Below, piece by piece: positions 12,044-23,865 of a stretch of DNA of 64,000 bases. This DNA comes from Cryptomeria japonica (taxonomy: Eukaryota > Streptophyta > Pinopsida > Cupressales > Cupressaceae), in NCBI RefSeq assembly GCF_030272615.1, contig NC_081409.1:914860340-914924339 (forward strand), in the 5' to 3' direction. The position numbers were made by a program, and so were the translations under genes. Numbering within the stretch: position 1 is the stretch's first letter; every line of letters begins with the position of its first letter. The notes under the pieces were generated by a model that was given only the letters and a program-made list of their open reading frames with translations, did no database searches and was not told the DNA's origin.

Positions 12044-15000
12044 ATGCCCAATAGACTAAATAAGGACAAAAATAAAAAGATACAGAGTGACGAATGGGAA
12101 GTGGCACAAGCCGCGTTGAATCTCAGACAACAGATAGAACGAAGGCGTAGGCTAAGGCAGCTTGCCGAGGGACGACCGGCCGAAGGGTTGCCCGAAGGGA
12201 ACCCAGGAGGTGTCACGGAGGTTGCGGAGGCAGAGATAGACGGAGAGAACTACACTGTCTACACTGTTGTAGGGCTGCCAGAAGGAGTCACGGAGGGTGC
12301 CGAAGGAGAACTCTACAGTTCGCCAGAATACCACCGTAGGGTAAGGAGCCGCGAAGAGTTGGTGGAACAAACAAGGCAAAGTCTAAACCTGATCGACGCT
12401 ACCAGAGACTTGCTAAAGAATTTTTCCATTTCAGAGGACAACCGGAGGGAGACAACCAATCGGAGGGAGACACCGGAAGGTGACGGTACGACCGAAGGTG
12501 CCGAGGGAGCACAAGGGTACCGTATGGGAGGCAATTTGTTTGGTTCGGTGTCAGCAACTTTTTCCGGAGGACCCACGAGTGGAGGTTCAGTTGCAGGAGG
12601 CGGAGGATCACCAGGTACAAGCACACAAGGAATTAGAGGAGAGAGACCCAGCGGAGGGATGGCGAGTAAACAAAAATTGCGAAAGTTCATAGGGGAGGGC
12701 AAGGAAGACCCCTTACGACATTGCCGTACATGTGAAACCATTTGGTCCGCCAACGGAGTAACAGACCAGGATGACTGGGTACAGCAGTTCCCAGCCACGT
12801 TACGAGGAGTTGCCATAGATTGGTACTCCGATGTGGACAAGCAAAAAGTGGTCGCGTGGGCCAATCTACAGAAGGAATTCACGGGGGAGTTTCGGTTGCT
12901 CTGTGATGATAATGAAATTGTAACGGAGATATACAGTACCAAACAAGGTACCAGGGAGACAGTACGGGCATACAGTTGGAGGCTGAAAGAACTCTTGGGT
13001 AAAATGGAAAGCCAACCCGCAGATGGATTGAAGAAACGATGGTTCGTTGAAGGGTTGAAATCCTCCCTATGGAGGAAGATGAAAATTGTACCCCCAACGT
13101 CATATGACGACGCTTATAATAGGGCGATGGACCTGGAGAGCGAACACAAAACATCAAAGAAGAAGAAAAGTAATAAATCCTCATCCGAGGACAATGACTC
13201 TTCACAGGAAAGCAGCAGCGACGACGAGGCTGGCAAACGGGTGCAAGCGCTCCAGAAAGACATGGAGCGAATGAGAAAGGAATTCAAAATAATGAGAAGC
13301 AATGGTCGGAACGAAGGGGACATATGGTGCACTGAGTGCAAAGAGGAAGGGCACACAAAGGGTACTTGCCAAAAGAAGGCATTCTGTGAGATTTGCCAAG
13401 TGATGGGACACTCCACCAAGGAGTGCCCATACAACATGAAAACCCGAGGTACGCAAATGAACCAGGTCCTGTTCACGGAGCAGGCCACAACATCCGCACT
13501 AGCGGGTACCGGCCAACATACTAACACAATGGCATCATTTGGAGGATACCGGGACAACAGACGCGGCGGCGGAAGGAATAGCAACAATACCAATAACGGA
13601 AGTTGTATCCAGTATGACGCCAAGGGCCGGCCAATTATCCAATGTAGGGCCTGTAAGCAATGGGGGCACTTCGCTCGTGATTGCACGAAGGAAGCCACCC
13701 CTCAGCACCTCTGCCGTTGGTGTGGGCTAGGCGACCATGAGGATGCAAATTGCCCGCAGGAAGGGGTTAATCTCCTCAACATTGAGAAGGCTGACAAGAT
13801 TGGTGAGAAAGAAGTACTGGCGATCACCCGCGCTCAGACGAAAAAAGCCACTTATCCCGACCCTCGTATGGAGAAGGAGAGATTACGGGAGGCAAAGGCC
13901 AATATTGAACGTGAGATGACGGCCGAACGACGGGACAACGAGGTGGCGAGTACATCATTCCGTACGGAAGTGGAAAATAACATCATTAGGCAAATATTGC
14001 AGATGGAGGTGCCGATAAAGGTAAAAGACCTTCTAGACTCTATGCCACAATTGAGGACTGCCATCCTCACCAATGTGCAAAGCACCGCATTATCGAGTGC
14101 ACCACAGGTAGGGGTTCCCGCCACCGCATCGTCGAGTGCACCATAGGTAGGGTTTCCCGCCACTGCTACGAAGAGTACACTACAGGTGGAGGTTTCCATC
14201 AGCCCTTCGACTGACCCGATGTTACTAGCCGTGAGCAGTGGTAGACACCTAGCTGTGGTAGAAATGGGTATCCATGGGACCATTCTGAAGGACACCATTG
14301 TGGACGGGGGATCTGGGGTGAATGTACTACCAGAAGAAACATGGAAGCGGCTAGGGAAGCCCACCCTGTGGCCACCCACATTCAACCTGGTGGGAGCGGA
14401 CCAACACGGCATTAAGCCACTCGGCTTGTTGATGGCCCAGCAAGTGACGATTGGTATGCAACCATTCTTGTTAGATTTCGTGGTTATTCCTTCGAAGAAG
14501 AAAGGCTATGACGCCATCCTGGGGAGAGCGTGGTTGATCAACGCGAGGGTAAACCACAACTGGAAGAAAAATACACTTTCCATGGAGAAGGGAGGGCGGA
14601 AATATACCATTGACCTACACACCCAAGATGTTGGCGAAGAGCTCGCCTCTTCCGACTCGGACTCAGAGGACTCTAATAAAGGGGAAGGGGGTCCCGATGA
14701 AAGCAAGGGCAAGAACGCGATGGAGCCGAACAGTGAAGGGGTGCTCGAATTGGAGGGATGTTCTGAAGATGAGGTATGCTCACTTAACGGGCTCTTCCAC
14801 TGGCAAATGGAGGATTACGAAATGTTCCAAAGCTATAGGCTCGAAGTAGAGGAACCAGAGCAACCAACAGAGGTGTACCTGCCGGAATACAAAGAATATT
14901 GGAAGGGAGACGCCCCAAACCTTGGTGACGTAGATAATCCGAAGAGTGTTGGCAACGATTGGAAACCTGTATGGAAGACCGCAGTCTTCAAAATCTTTAT

Positions 15001-15337
15001 TATTATTCTTCTTCTTATGTATGGGAAGGAGGTCGTGGTCCCTGTAGAATTTGTGGTTCCAGGTCTTCCGATGGCCATTGAAAATAGACTTGCCACTAAT
15101 GGGCCCAAATTGAAACCCTACTACGCGAAGCGTGCAGGGGACTCGAGAGGCCGGACGGACACTCGAGAGCCCAAAGGGGGACCCGAGAGGATGGAAGGGG
15201 ACCTAAGAGGTCGGGCAAGCGACTCGAGAGGCACGGAACAAAAGCAGGAGACTTTTGGGCGAGGAAAACCGAGAAGGATGAAGAGTGATCCCAGAGACAA
15301 GGGGACTCGAGCCGAAGACTCTCTAGACAACTTTTAA
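12044..15337 (+). CDS. Gag-protease polyprotein of the nested element (one in-frame TAG at 14144)
   Basis: A single frame of 1097 codons is broken only by TAG 14144, inside an internal repeat whose first unit has CAG at the same place. The N-terminal third is Glu/Gly-rich. A retrotransposon Gag domain lies around residues 215-350 (W-FPATLRGVAIDWYSDV, TEIYSTKQGTRETVRAYSWRLKELL). A Lys/Ser-rich linker follows, then several CCHC-type knuckles (CTECKEEGHTKGTC, CEICQVMGHSTKEC, CRACKQWGHFARDC, CRWCGLGDHEDANC). The retropepsin-like domain after 14186 shows VDGGSGVNVLPEETW and GYDAILGRAWL. From about 15015 it reads GKEVVVPVEFVVPGL, normally the end of a gypsy integrase, so RT-RH-IN are deleted. The C-terminus is a low-complexity Arg/Asp/Gly tail. 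Confidence 0.85.
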
Positions 15338-15365
15338 AAAAAATAAAAATAAAAAAATTGTGAAA

Positions 15366-15735
15366 AAAAACCACCGTACGGGACCGTACGACAGATGATC
15401 GTACGATTGGAAGAAAGAAAGAAAGAAATGTACGGTCGTATGACAGACGACCGTACGATCAAAAATTTATTAAAAAAAAATTTGAAAAAAATCGCACGGT
15501 CGTATGACAGCGACCGTATGGTCAAAAAAAAAAAAGAAAGAAAAAGGGAAAATGGCCATCGTACGGTGGGACCAAGGTGACACCACCGTGCGGTGAAACC
15601 ACCAAGGTGACACCACCGTGCGGTGGAATCACCAACGGTGACACCACCGTGCGGTGGAATCACCAACGGTGACACCATCGTGCGGTGGAATCACTGACGG
15701 TGACACCATCGTGCGGTGGTCACATCGTGCGGTGG
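15366..15735 (+). repeat. CGTACG-rich and CCGTGCGGTGG tandem repeats in the nested element
   Basis: Short palindromic words such as CGTACGG/CCGTACG recur between 15374 and 15570. They are followed by four to five tandem units of about 32-35 bp containing GGTGACACC and CCGTGCGGTGG (15575-15735). Open frames across this tract are repeat artefacts. Confidence 0.75.
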
Positions 15736-15997
15736 GAGCCACCGAAGGTTGTTGCCGAGACATGAACCCACCACCGCACACCGCACAGCCCGACCACCGC
15801 ACAACACCGAATGCTGCCGCACAGCAAGGGATAAAGGAGGAGGAAGACGCACCGCACGACCCGATCAACACGCACAGCAAGGGTTATGCACACCAACGCA
15901 CAACAGCCGCAAAAGGAAAAAGAAAAAAAGAGACCAAGCCCGCACAATCCACACAGCCACGTAAGGGCAAAACGATCGCCACAGGTAGACCAAGCAG

Positions 15998-16120
15998 CCG
16001 CACGATTGGAGGTGCCAGTGCTGTTGTTGACCGGAGAAGGGTGTCGACCGCACGGGAAGGTGGCCGCACGATTGGAGGTGCCAGTGCTGTTGTTGACCGT
16101 ACAGGGAGGTTGTATGGCCG
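15998..16120 (+). repeat. Two-unit tandem repeat with GCACGATTGGAGGTGCCAGT core
   Basis: The core followed by GCTGTTGTTGACCG occurs twice about 66 bp apart (starting near 15999 and 16065). Confidence 0.7.
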
Positions 16121-16589
16121 GGGTGCCATTGGGGACATTACAGTGCTAAAAAAAAACAAACAAAAAAAACGACGACCACCAGATTTAAAATGATTCGCTG
16201 GAGTTTGAAGCCAGGACACTGGAAATTCAGAGTGGAAAAGAAGGGTTTTTGGCATCTTAAAATATCACAGAAATGCTATGCGCCATGGACTTTCGTATGG
16301 TTCTGAGGGTTGTAAATTGGTGTTGGCGGCGGGGACGCTGCCCCTCGACCCAGCCCTGTACTGCGACATGGAGCGCACCTGGGGCGCTGCCCCAGGACCC
16401 CGCAAGGGGCGCTGCCCCTCGACCCCCAGTTTATTTTTGAGCTACAGAATACCATGGGAAGTGTTGTGGTTGTCCGTACTGTGCGAAAGAAGCCTGCAGC
16501 TAAGCATTGGCGGGGAAGCCATAAGCCTTAGAGGGAGACAGATTTGGAGGTTGGGAACAAACAGAGTTTGAGGGAAGGCATTGCAGGTC

Positions 16590-17142
16590 CGCGCAGTTGT
16601 ATGACACTAGGGAGTTATTCAGTTTAGTTTTTAGCCTTTGGGGAGTGTGATGGAGGATTTGAGGTGTCTCCTAGCATTTGTGCCAGCGGATTGTGGCCAC
16701 CTCCAGGCATGACTGGTACGCTTTGAGGAACTCGGAGTATGTCTCGGCTGGACGTGAGATTGCCTTGGTGGATGCATAGAGGGCTCGGGAGGAGCTGACC
16801 ACCAGGTTGGAGGCAATAGTCGTGTACCCAGGAGTTGGATGCCGAGAGAGCAGCACGGGTGGTTATCGAGGACAAATTGGCTAGGGAGACAGTATCAATT
16901 GAGTAGCAGTTGGTGGAAGCTGAGATTGAAAAACGTGTTTTGTAGACAAGTTTGGGTTAGGCACAGGAGGACTGTGATGGCAAAGGAAGCAATATTGGTG
17001 AAATCCGCACTTGAGCATCGGATGGTAGCAGAAAAGGGTTTTCAGGTGAGGACGCAGGAAGTGTATAAGATCCGGGCCCGACTGGCATCAGTAGTTTCTA
17101 CCGTTCATCTCTATTTTGTATTAAGTCGTCGGAGTTGACTTC
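16590..17142 (+). pseudogene. Decayed 3' coiled-coil ORF of the nested element
   Basis: Reading frames here, shared with the inverted copy at 61090-61640, give heptad-like text (DWYALRNSEYVSAGREIALVDA…, DAERAARVVIEDKLARE…VEAEIEKRV). The frame is broken by TAG at 16776 and 16942 and by shifts. At 16776 the other copy has CAG. The product has no recognisable domain. A third product near the 3' LTR occurs in several plant gypsy elements, but no homology is claimed here. Confidence 0.5.
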
Positions 17143-20100
17143 TTTTCTTGGGGGGGATGATGTTGACGGGAATAATCATTATGTTATGTTGTTATATTAT
17201 GTTTATGTTGTCGTCGGTAATAATGAGTTACGGTGGTCAGTTAGTTAGCCAACGGGTAGGTAGTTGGAGTCGCGACGGTTGTGTCGTACCCCTTCGGGTA
17301 TTATATATTGTGTACCTTTTCTTCGAAGTATCATCATCATGATAGTCGTGTCAGATGTAATGTTATAAGCACTTATTGTACATGGACTGTGGAATTAATA
17401 CAGAGCTGGTTATTTAATATATTTCCATTATGTTCTGTGCATTTACTTTCTGCATTTAATCGTTTACCCGAGAGGGCAAACAAGGTGGAATGAAGAATGA
17501 GGGTCTAGCATTGATGAAACAAGGACTTACTATTTTTAGTAAGTCAGGGAATGACCATTCTGGTGTTATTGTCCTACTGAGTTCTCCATGTTTTGCCTCT
17601 GGACGCGATGATCATGCTTTTCTGAGCATTAATTCTTGACTTACTATTTTTAGTAAGTGACTGTGTGGCACAATTCTATTTTTGGCAGTAGACAGGGTTC
17701 TGATTTTGCAGCAGTTCTGTGGGCGTCCGGGCTCAGTTTCATCCTGGTTGTGATAATAATCAGTACGGGAGTCATTTGCGACATAATTAAATATTATTTC
17801 CTTATCCTAAGGTTAATATTTAATTAATCTGTTTATTGGCTACTGGTTTATAAATTTGTGATTAATGCCTATTTTATCCTAAGTTTTGGTGAAATTCAGA
17901 TGTACTATGGGATGTAGAAATATTTTAGAAGAATATTATTTCACATTGCATCTCCATTATTTGCCTAAGTGTTTAACGTGGGTCCTCCCCCTTTTTGGGC
18001 GTGAGTTTTGACTTAGGAGAAAGTGGCGCTACATTTGGGTCCACATGTAGTGGAATGAAATTCAAATGCAAGGCGTGGAATTTGGAGGAATGGCATTTGA
18101 ATTCGAAGAGTGAAGTTATAAATAAGAGGCTTGGGCTCCCATTTGCACTATCTTTGAAAATTGCATCGTTATGCTGCTGGTTTGGCTACTGAAAATCTGA
18201 GCTTTGAAGTTGGCTTCCTAGCTGAGTCTCAGTTTCGTACTTGCAATAGAGTACCTAGCTGTGCCCTTGTGTTCCCATTGCAGATTGGTTAATGAGTTGC
18301 AGATTATGGAGTGATTGATGTTGGATTTGATTGTTTCTAGTTGCTGGTTGTGGGACTGCTGAAAGTGAAATTTGCTCATATCTCTTAACCAGGCGACTCC
18401 ATCCATCTGGGTACCGGCTCATCCTTCCTTCCATGCCATGGCGATACAATGTGTGAGTTTTTAGCATTTAAAACTAAGCAATGAATTTAATAGATAAAAT
18501 CGAAGTTCCTAGGCTAGGCGTGGGTTTTCTATTTTGCATTGGGATGCGTGCAAAATAAAAATGGGTTTGTTTGGGATGTGGCTTTGATTGGTTGTCATTG
18601 CATTTGATGTACGGTGGGATTGGGATTGATTTGAATCAATTCGGGTAAAAATTGAGTGAGTTATGAGTGTTTTGATGTTTCCATGGGCTACTGAAAACTG
18701 TACTTTCAGCTTGCAGATCAGTGTAACAGAAAATTACAGTCTTGCTGTAGAATTCTGCAATTATTCTCCTCATCTCATCTCAATATTGTAAGGTTGTTTC
18801 AGTAGTACTGATCATCCTTTCTTTCTGTTTTCATTTGTAATTCCCACTGCATAAGTGGAAGAGGCTGGCTTGCCGCCTTCTAAGTTTTGTAATTTAGTTT
18901 TTGTATTCTGTCCTCCTGCTGAATAAGTGGTCGAGTGATAAGTTCAATACAACGGTCCTCCCGCTGAAATATGCGGTAGAGTGATAGTTTAATGTAGTGT
19001 CCTCCCGCTGAAATACGCGGTTGAGTGATTGAACTTTATTTTATTGTAATTTTCCTTTGGTCGGTTTACCACCAAGAGCTTTGGTTTCTATCCTGCTGGA
19101 TAAGCAGAAGGGGCTGGCTTGCCGCCCATGCATTGTAATTTTCAGTTTGATTATTATTGTTAACGATCCCCGGAACACCGTATGCTCTCACCTTCCCAGT
19201 TTGGGCTCTCGGTGAACAAAAGGTGGAAGGGTTCCCTTTCAGTTGTTTGGTTTATTCCTCTAACCTTAACGGGTTATTTGTTGTGGATGAATTGTTATTG
19301 GTCTAAAAATAAAAAAAAAATCAGTGGGATATTACATTGGAGCCCAAAATTATAGTCCCGAGTCTGGAAATATCACTTGAAGGTCTGAAAACACTCAGAA
19401 AGTGATTGATTTTGGATATCAAAGTTGTGATAAAATTCTAATTTTCTGAGGACTGAGTCTGAATACGCCCTCCAATGTCTGAAAATACTCATAAAATGGT
19501 GTATTGAAGTCTGATTTTTTGATTCCTAAGTCTGAATACACCCTCTAAAAGTTTGAAAATGGCTTCAAAAAGTCTGAAGACACTGAAAATTATGAATATC
19601 AATGGCTGGAAGTGGTACAGCCATGTCACATGCTTGCATTTGAATTATTTTACCCTCCAAAACTCAGAAATGGTCACATCTGGGAACAACTGTGGCTGGG
19701 AGTGAAGTTTCAGTCTGAAAATAACTTGGTATACTCAGAAAAATATGAAAATTAGTGTTCGGAAGTATACTACAATTCTGAACGTGCTTGGAAAAGGGTG
19801 TGAAAAAGTCTGATTTTTTAGTTCTTAAAGTCCGAAGACACCTTTCCAAGGTCCAACAATGGCTGCCCAATGTCTGAAGACAACCTGCAACTTCAATAAA
19901 TCAGTCATTTAAACTTGTTGCAGTCATAGGAAACACTTGTATTTGATGGATCTTACCTTCTCAAAGTGAAGTTTGTCAAATCTGGGCACAAACAAAGGGG
20001 TTGGTAATGAATATCTAAGTCTAAAGACAAATCTGTAAGTGAAGTTTCAAACTTAGATCAGTAACGGAAGCTCCACCAAATGCCCAAAAAACTCATAAGG

Positions 20101-22430
20101 ATGATGCACAAGTGAAATTTCCCAAGGGTAGAGGTGGCTGGAAACGAAGAATAAGCATGAAGACAAAACCTGAAAATGGAGCTTCAGACTTTACACCAGC
20201 AATTGTGTACTTAGAAAATGCCTCCAAACCACTCTAAAATGACTTCCAAACAATATCGCCCAAGTGTGAAGATGGTTGGGAGTGAAAAGTTAAATTTGGA
20301 AATGCACACTTCAGTCAACAATTGAGGTCAAGCAGCACCCAACAATGGTGAAATAATGGCACCTCCCTATCATAAGTACTTAACTCCAAAAATGTGGAAA
20401 AATCTTCACTTTAGCCAAAATCGCCCAATCCAAATAGTGGCACCAAACTTAGAAAGCTCCAAATCGCTCCAAATCGCCAACAATGGTGGGTTGACCAGCC
20501 ACTTAAATCCCTGTAGTTTCTCCTCCAAATGGGGCACCAAGGCTGAACTAGACAAATCTGCAACTGCAACACTTCAAACGGTGTCCAATGGACACTTTGA
20601 TAAAAATCACCCAGCTGGAATCAACAAATCACCTTCAATCTGCCACTTAGCAATCACCATTAGCAAATCTATTATTATTTTGAATGCTGACTGGGCATAC
20701 TTTACATGTTTTTGCCTTGAAACTTCACCACACAAGCAATGTGGGATAAAATTTTTGCCTTTATAACAGCTTGGTGGAAAATTGCCCCATGTCTGGAAAA
20801 AAATCATCATTAAAAAAGTTTTCATAAATCATCTTGATTGCCACTTGAGGAAAATCGACCCCCATTTGGATAAAAATCCATTAAACTTGTTCACAAATTG
20901 TCCTGGGGAAAATCGATCTTCATTAGGAAATTTTTTTTCATCCAGATCAAAGTTATTTGTATTCCAAGGGAAAATCGAGGGTCATCAGGATAATTTCCCA
21001 TACTTAGTCAAAATTTTAGCCTCCTGGTGGAAAATTGCCCTCCATTAGGAACTTGAATGGGGGAAAAACAGGGTCCATCAGGAATCCAGTGGAAATTCAC
21101 CTCCCATTAGGATTTTGAGTGGGGGAAAACCATGGGTCATCGGAAATGTGGGGGAAAAACACCTCCCATCAGGAATTTTGACATTTCGACCCTTAGAACT
21201 TGGATTTTGATCAGGAGTTATACAATTTAACCACTCAAAATCATCTGGACACTTAGAATTTTCAATAAAATGTGTCAGGACTTAGGCAAATTTATCAAAA
21301 TTTGAGCAAAAAAAAATGGATTTCATCAAGATAAAGTGCACATTTGACTTGAATAACTTCCTAGGGGCAAGAAAGTAACTCCTGAAAGACCTCTTTGATG
21401 TTTATGCACCAAATATCACTGAGTTACCACACTTAGACGCATTTACGCTCAAATGTCAAGGCAAAATTAAAACTCAACACTTAGCAAGAATAAATCAAAT
21501 CCCTATGTCACATGATCCTATTCAAAATTCAAAAACCCTTTCATAAGCATGTTGGCATATGGACACTCCAATGAGACATTGTGTGTGATTGAAGGTTTTG
21601 TCATTGATGGCAACCGTGCAATCCTATGGCACCGGCAAGACATTCTACCGGCAAAGCATTATTCAAGCAAGATAGTGCACCGGCATCAGCAAAACCACTT
21701 TACACCAGCACAAAAGAAAAGATGTATACCGGCACAAAGGGCGACAGGATTTTTGATATGTAATATTTTGATTATTCTTGCAAACCGACTTGGCAAATTG
21801 TAAAATGACTCTTGTATATAAAAGAGACTATTATAGACATTTGTAGGGATAGGTATGCGAGCATAAAGAAAATGATTAGACAGACCTAATGTGCGAATTA
21901 TAGGTCAAGGGTATATGTAAAGAACAGAGCAAGAACCGGTACTGAATCTGACATTGGAGATGCTATTATAAAGCAGTACAGATCATTGGATTAGTTTAAT
22001 CCTTATTGTAAGTCAGTGTGACTTCTCATTGAGCAGTGTGCTCTAGGCAATTGGCCTTCCTGCATGTGCAGGCCCCTATTGTAAGTAATATTCTCTTATT
22101 GGCCAGTAAGTGAATATTGTGGGTCACAAATCCCACCGAGGTTTTTCCCACACCAAGTTTCCTCGTTAAACATCTTGTGTTATGGTGTTCTTTTCATGTG
22201 GATGTTTTTGATTCTGTTTACTACATTAATTCTTGCATACCAGTACACTGTTACTTTATGTTCTGCATGTTTTGTCTTAAGAAAATTATCCTACCGGTCA
22301 GATACTGATTCACACCCCCCCCCCCCCTCCCCCTCTTAGTATCTGTGGGAACCCTAACAATTGGTATCAGAGCTTGGTCCTCTATTTTCAGTAGCCTAAC
22401 AGCTTGAGGAAGATCTTGACACCGGTAAAA

Positions 22431-23571
22431 ATGGAAAATCTAATGAAGCAACTTGAAGGAGCTCTTACTGACTATGATGCAGAGAAGTTGAAAAATATCA
22501 AATTAGAAGATGATTTAAAAGCAGCTTAGGATATCATTCAGGCACTTCAAGAAAATCTTACTGTTACAAGAAATAAGAGAAGAGAACTTTGTGAAAAATT
22601 GCAAAATGAGAATGATGAAAAGGAATCACTTAATGATATGATAAGCAAGTTGAAACAAGAGATCATGACAACAAAAAATGAAATGCAGGATATGACTATG
22701 AGATTTTGCAAAGAGATTGAGGACAGAAAGAAGAATGAAGAAGAATTGACCAAAAGACTAAGTGATGCAGCAAATGAGAACACAAGACTTAGCTATGAAA
22801 ATGACATGTTGAAGGCAGATCTGATGCATATTAGAATGACTCGAATGAACTAATGAGACAAAAAGAAATCTTGGAAAGGGAATTGGAAATTGCAAATCAA
22901 CACAAAGAAAAATTCAAGAAAAACTCAGAAGAACTTGGTACCTTATTGAAGAATCAAAAACCCAAAGGTGACACTTCTGGAATTGGATTTGAAGCTAGAG
23001 AAAGCTTCGGTACTGCAAATACTCAGGATCATAGCAAACTGGTAAGACCTCCTAATACTTATAAATTCAATGGAAAATGCTTTAACTATAATAAATATGG
23101 TCATAGGGCAAATGAATATAGATCTAGGAATTATCAGAATATCAATCCTCCCACCGGTCAATGCTCCAAATGCAACAAAGTTGGTCATAACTCTGAAAAC
23201 TGCAGAATGAATGTAAGATGTTATGTTTGTGGAAGATTTGGACATTTATCAAATCAATGTAGAACACAAACTGGCATAGGTTATGGGAAAGCTATTTAGA
23301 AAAATAATGTAATTTGTTATGCATGTAACAAGATTGGTTATATTGCTAAATTTTGTAGAAGTAAAGGTACACCGGTAGACAACAAAAGTACTAGCTTGAA
23401 AGGTAAAGAAAAGGTTGAAGAGGTTAAGCAAGAATTCTCAAAGCAATGGATTAGAAAAGCTGATCTAAATATTGGGAATACTCCTCCACCAGTAGAACCA
23501 ACAAATGCTCCACCGGCAGGACAGAGCAGTGCTCCACCGGCAGGAAGTTCTTCATCTAATTGAAGAAAATT
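22431..23571 (+). pseudogene. Gag-like coiled-coil protein with CCHC zinc knuckles (broken)
   Basis: From ATG 22431 the frame is coiled-coil text (LKQEIMTTKNEMQDMTMRF…). It is interrupted by TAG 22527 and a frameshift at about 22850, then continues to TAG 23297 and beyond. Zinc knuckles are CSKCNKVGHNSENC, CYVCGRFGHLSNQC and CYACNKIGYIAKFC. A further upstream one has lost two cysteines (CFNYNKYGHRANEY), in the style of copia Gag. No capsid domain was recognised, so the N-terminal coiled coil may be a replacement or a divergent capsid. Confidence 0.7.
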
Positions 23572-23865
23572 ATCTTGAGGGTTTGGCAATCTAATGACAC
23601 ATGTGCTATTATTCCCTCGGTTAGAGAAAAGAAGTTGAAAATCATTTATTACCGGCAAATAAAGTTAAGTGAATACATTACCGGCATGCAATTAATGTGG
23701 TAGGTAGGGAAAAAGACTTTATAAAATAAGGTTTTGGCTCCATTTCATTTTACTGTGATTTCAAAATTTTAGAGAGCGCGAAGATTTCCGAGCTAAGGCA
23801 TTTCGAGCAAGAAGCAAGCACACTCCAAGCAATCATTCATGCAAGACAGAAAAAGGTATTTTATC

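Larger units (their letters stand above)
11171..17482 (+). mobile_element. Non-autonomous gag-protease LTR retrotransposon (6312 bp) nested in the chromovirus 3' LTR
   Basis: It is bounded by the exact 5-bp duplication AGGTG (11166-11170 and 17483-17487) and LTRs of 323 and 322 bp (11171-11493, 17161-17482) that begin TGTTGACGGG and end GGCAAACA. The PBS matches tRNA-Asp, and a G-rich polypurine tract precedes the 3' LTR (about 17149-17160). It encodes a small ORF, a long gag-protease frame and a decayed coiled-coil ORF, but no reverse transcriptase, RNase H or integrase core. It must depend on an autonomous gypsy partner. A relative lies inverted at 60757-64000. Confidence 0.95.
1..19336 (+). 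mobile_element. Ty3/gypsy chromovirus, 5' end outside the window, interrupted by three later insertions
   Basis: This is a plus-strand LTR retrotransposon. The layout is 5' LTR (ends 4582), iMet-type PBS, gag, protease, reverse transcriptase, RNase H, integrase, chromodomain, then the 3' LTR (11099-19336 minus its insertion). The LTR begins TGTAATGTCCCC and ends ATTACA. The chromodomain at the integrase C-terminus places it among chromoviruses; a Tekay/Del-like assignment is a guess. It is interrupted by a hAT element (316-4233), a reversed solo LTR (5616-7261) and a non-autonomous LTR element (11171-17482). The coding region carries several nonsense mutations and one frameshift, so it is dead. 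The 3' flank starts TTGGA; the matching 5' TSD lies outside the window. Confidence 0.9.
11099..19336 (+). repeat. 3' LTR of the chromovirus, split by a nested LTR element
   Basis: The LTR runs 11099-11170 and 17488-19336, about 1.92 kb. It starts TGTAATGTCCCC after a purine-rich tract (TTGGAGAGGGCGGAC) and ends ATTACA. A TATA-like TATAAATAAG is near 18118. The last 656 bp match the 5' LTR at the start of the window. Confidence 0.9.

Noticed and set aside
12313-13698. Long minus-strand frames over the nested gag
   Set aside because: They are antisense shadows of the 12044-15337 gag-protease frame. The same shadows appear on the plus strand over 61868-63279.
16310-16435. GGGGCGCTGCCCC-rich tract as organellar DNA
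   Set aside because: No organellar gene is visible, and part of the tract is shared by the inverted copy, so it belongs to the element.
22117-22308. A 63-codon frame repeated at 27004-27195
   Set aside because: It is the same LTR segment in both LTRs of the 21550-27240 element, without a protein signature.
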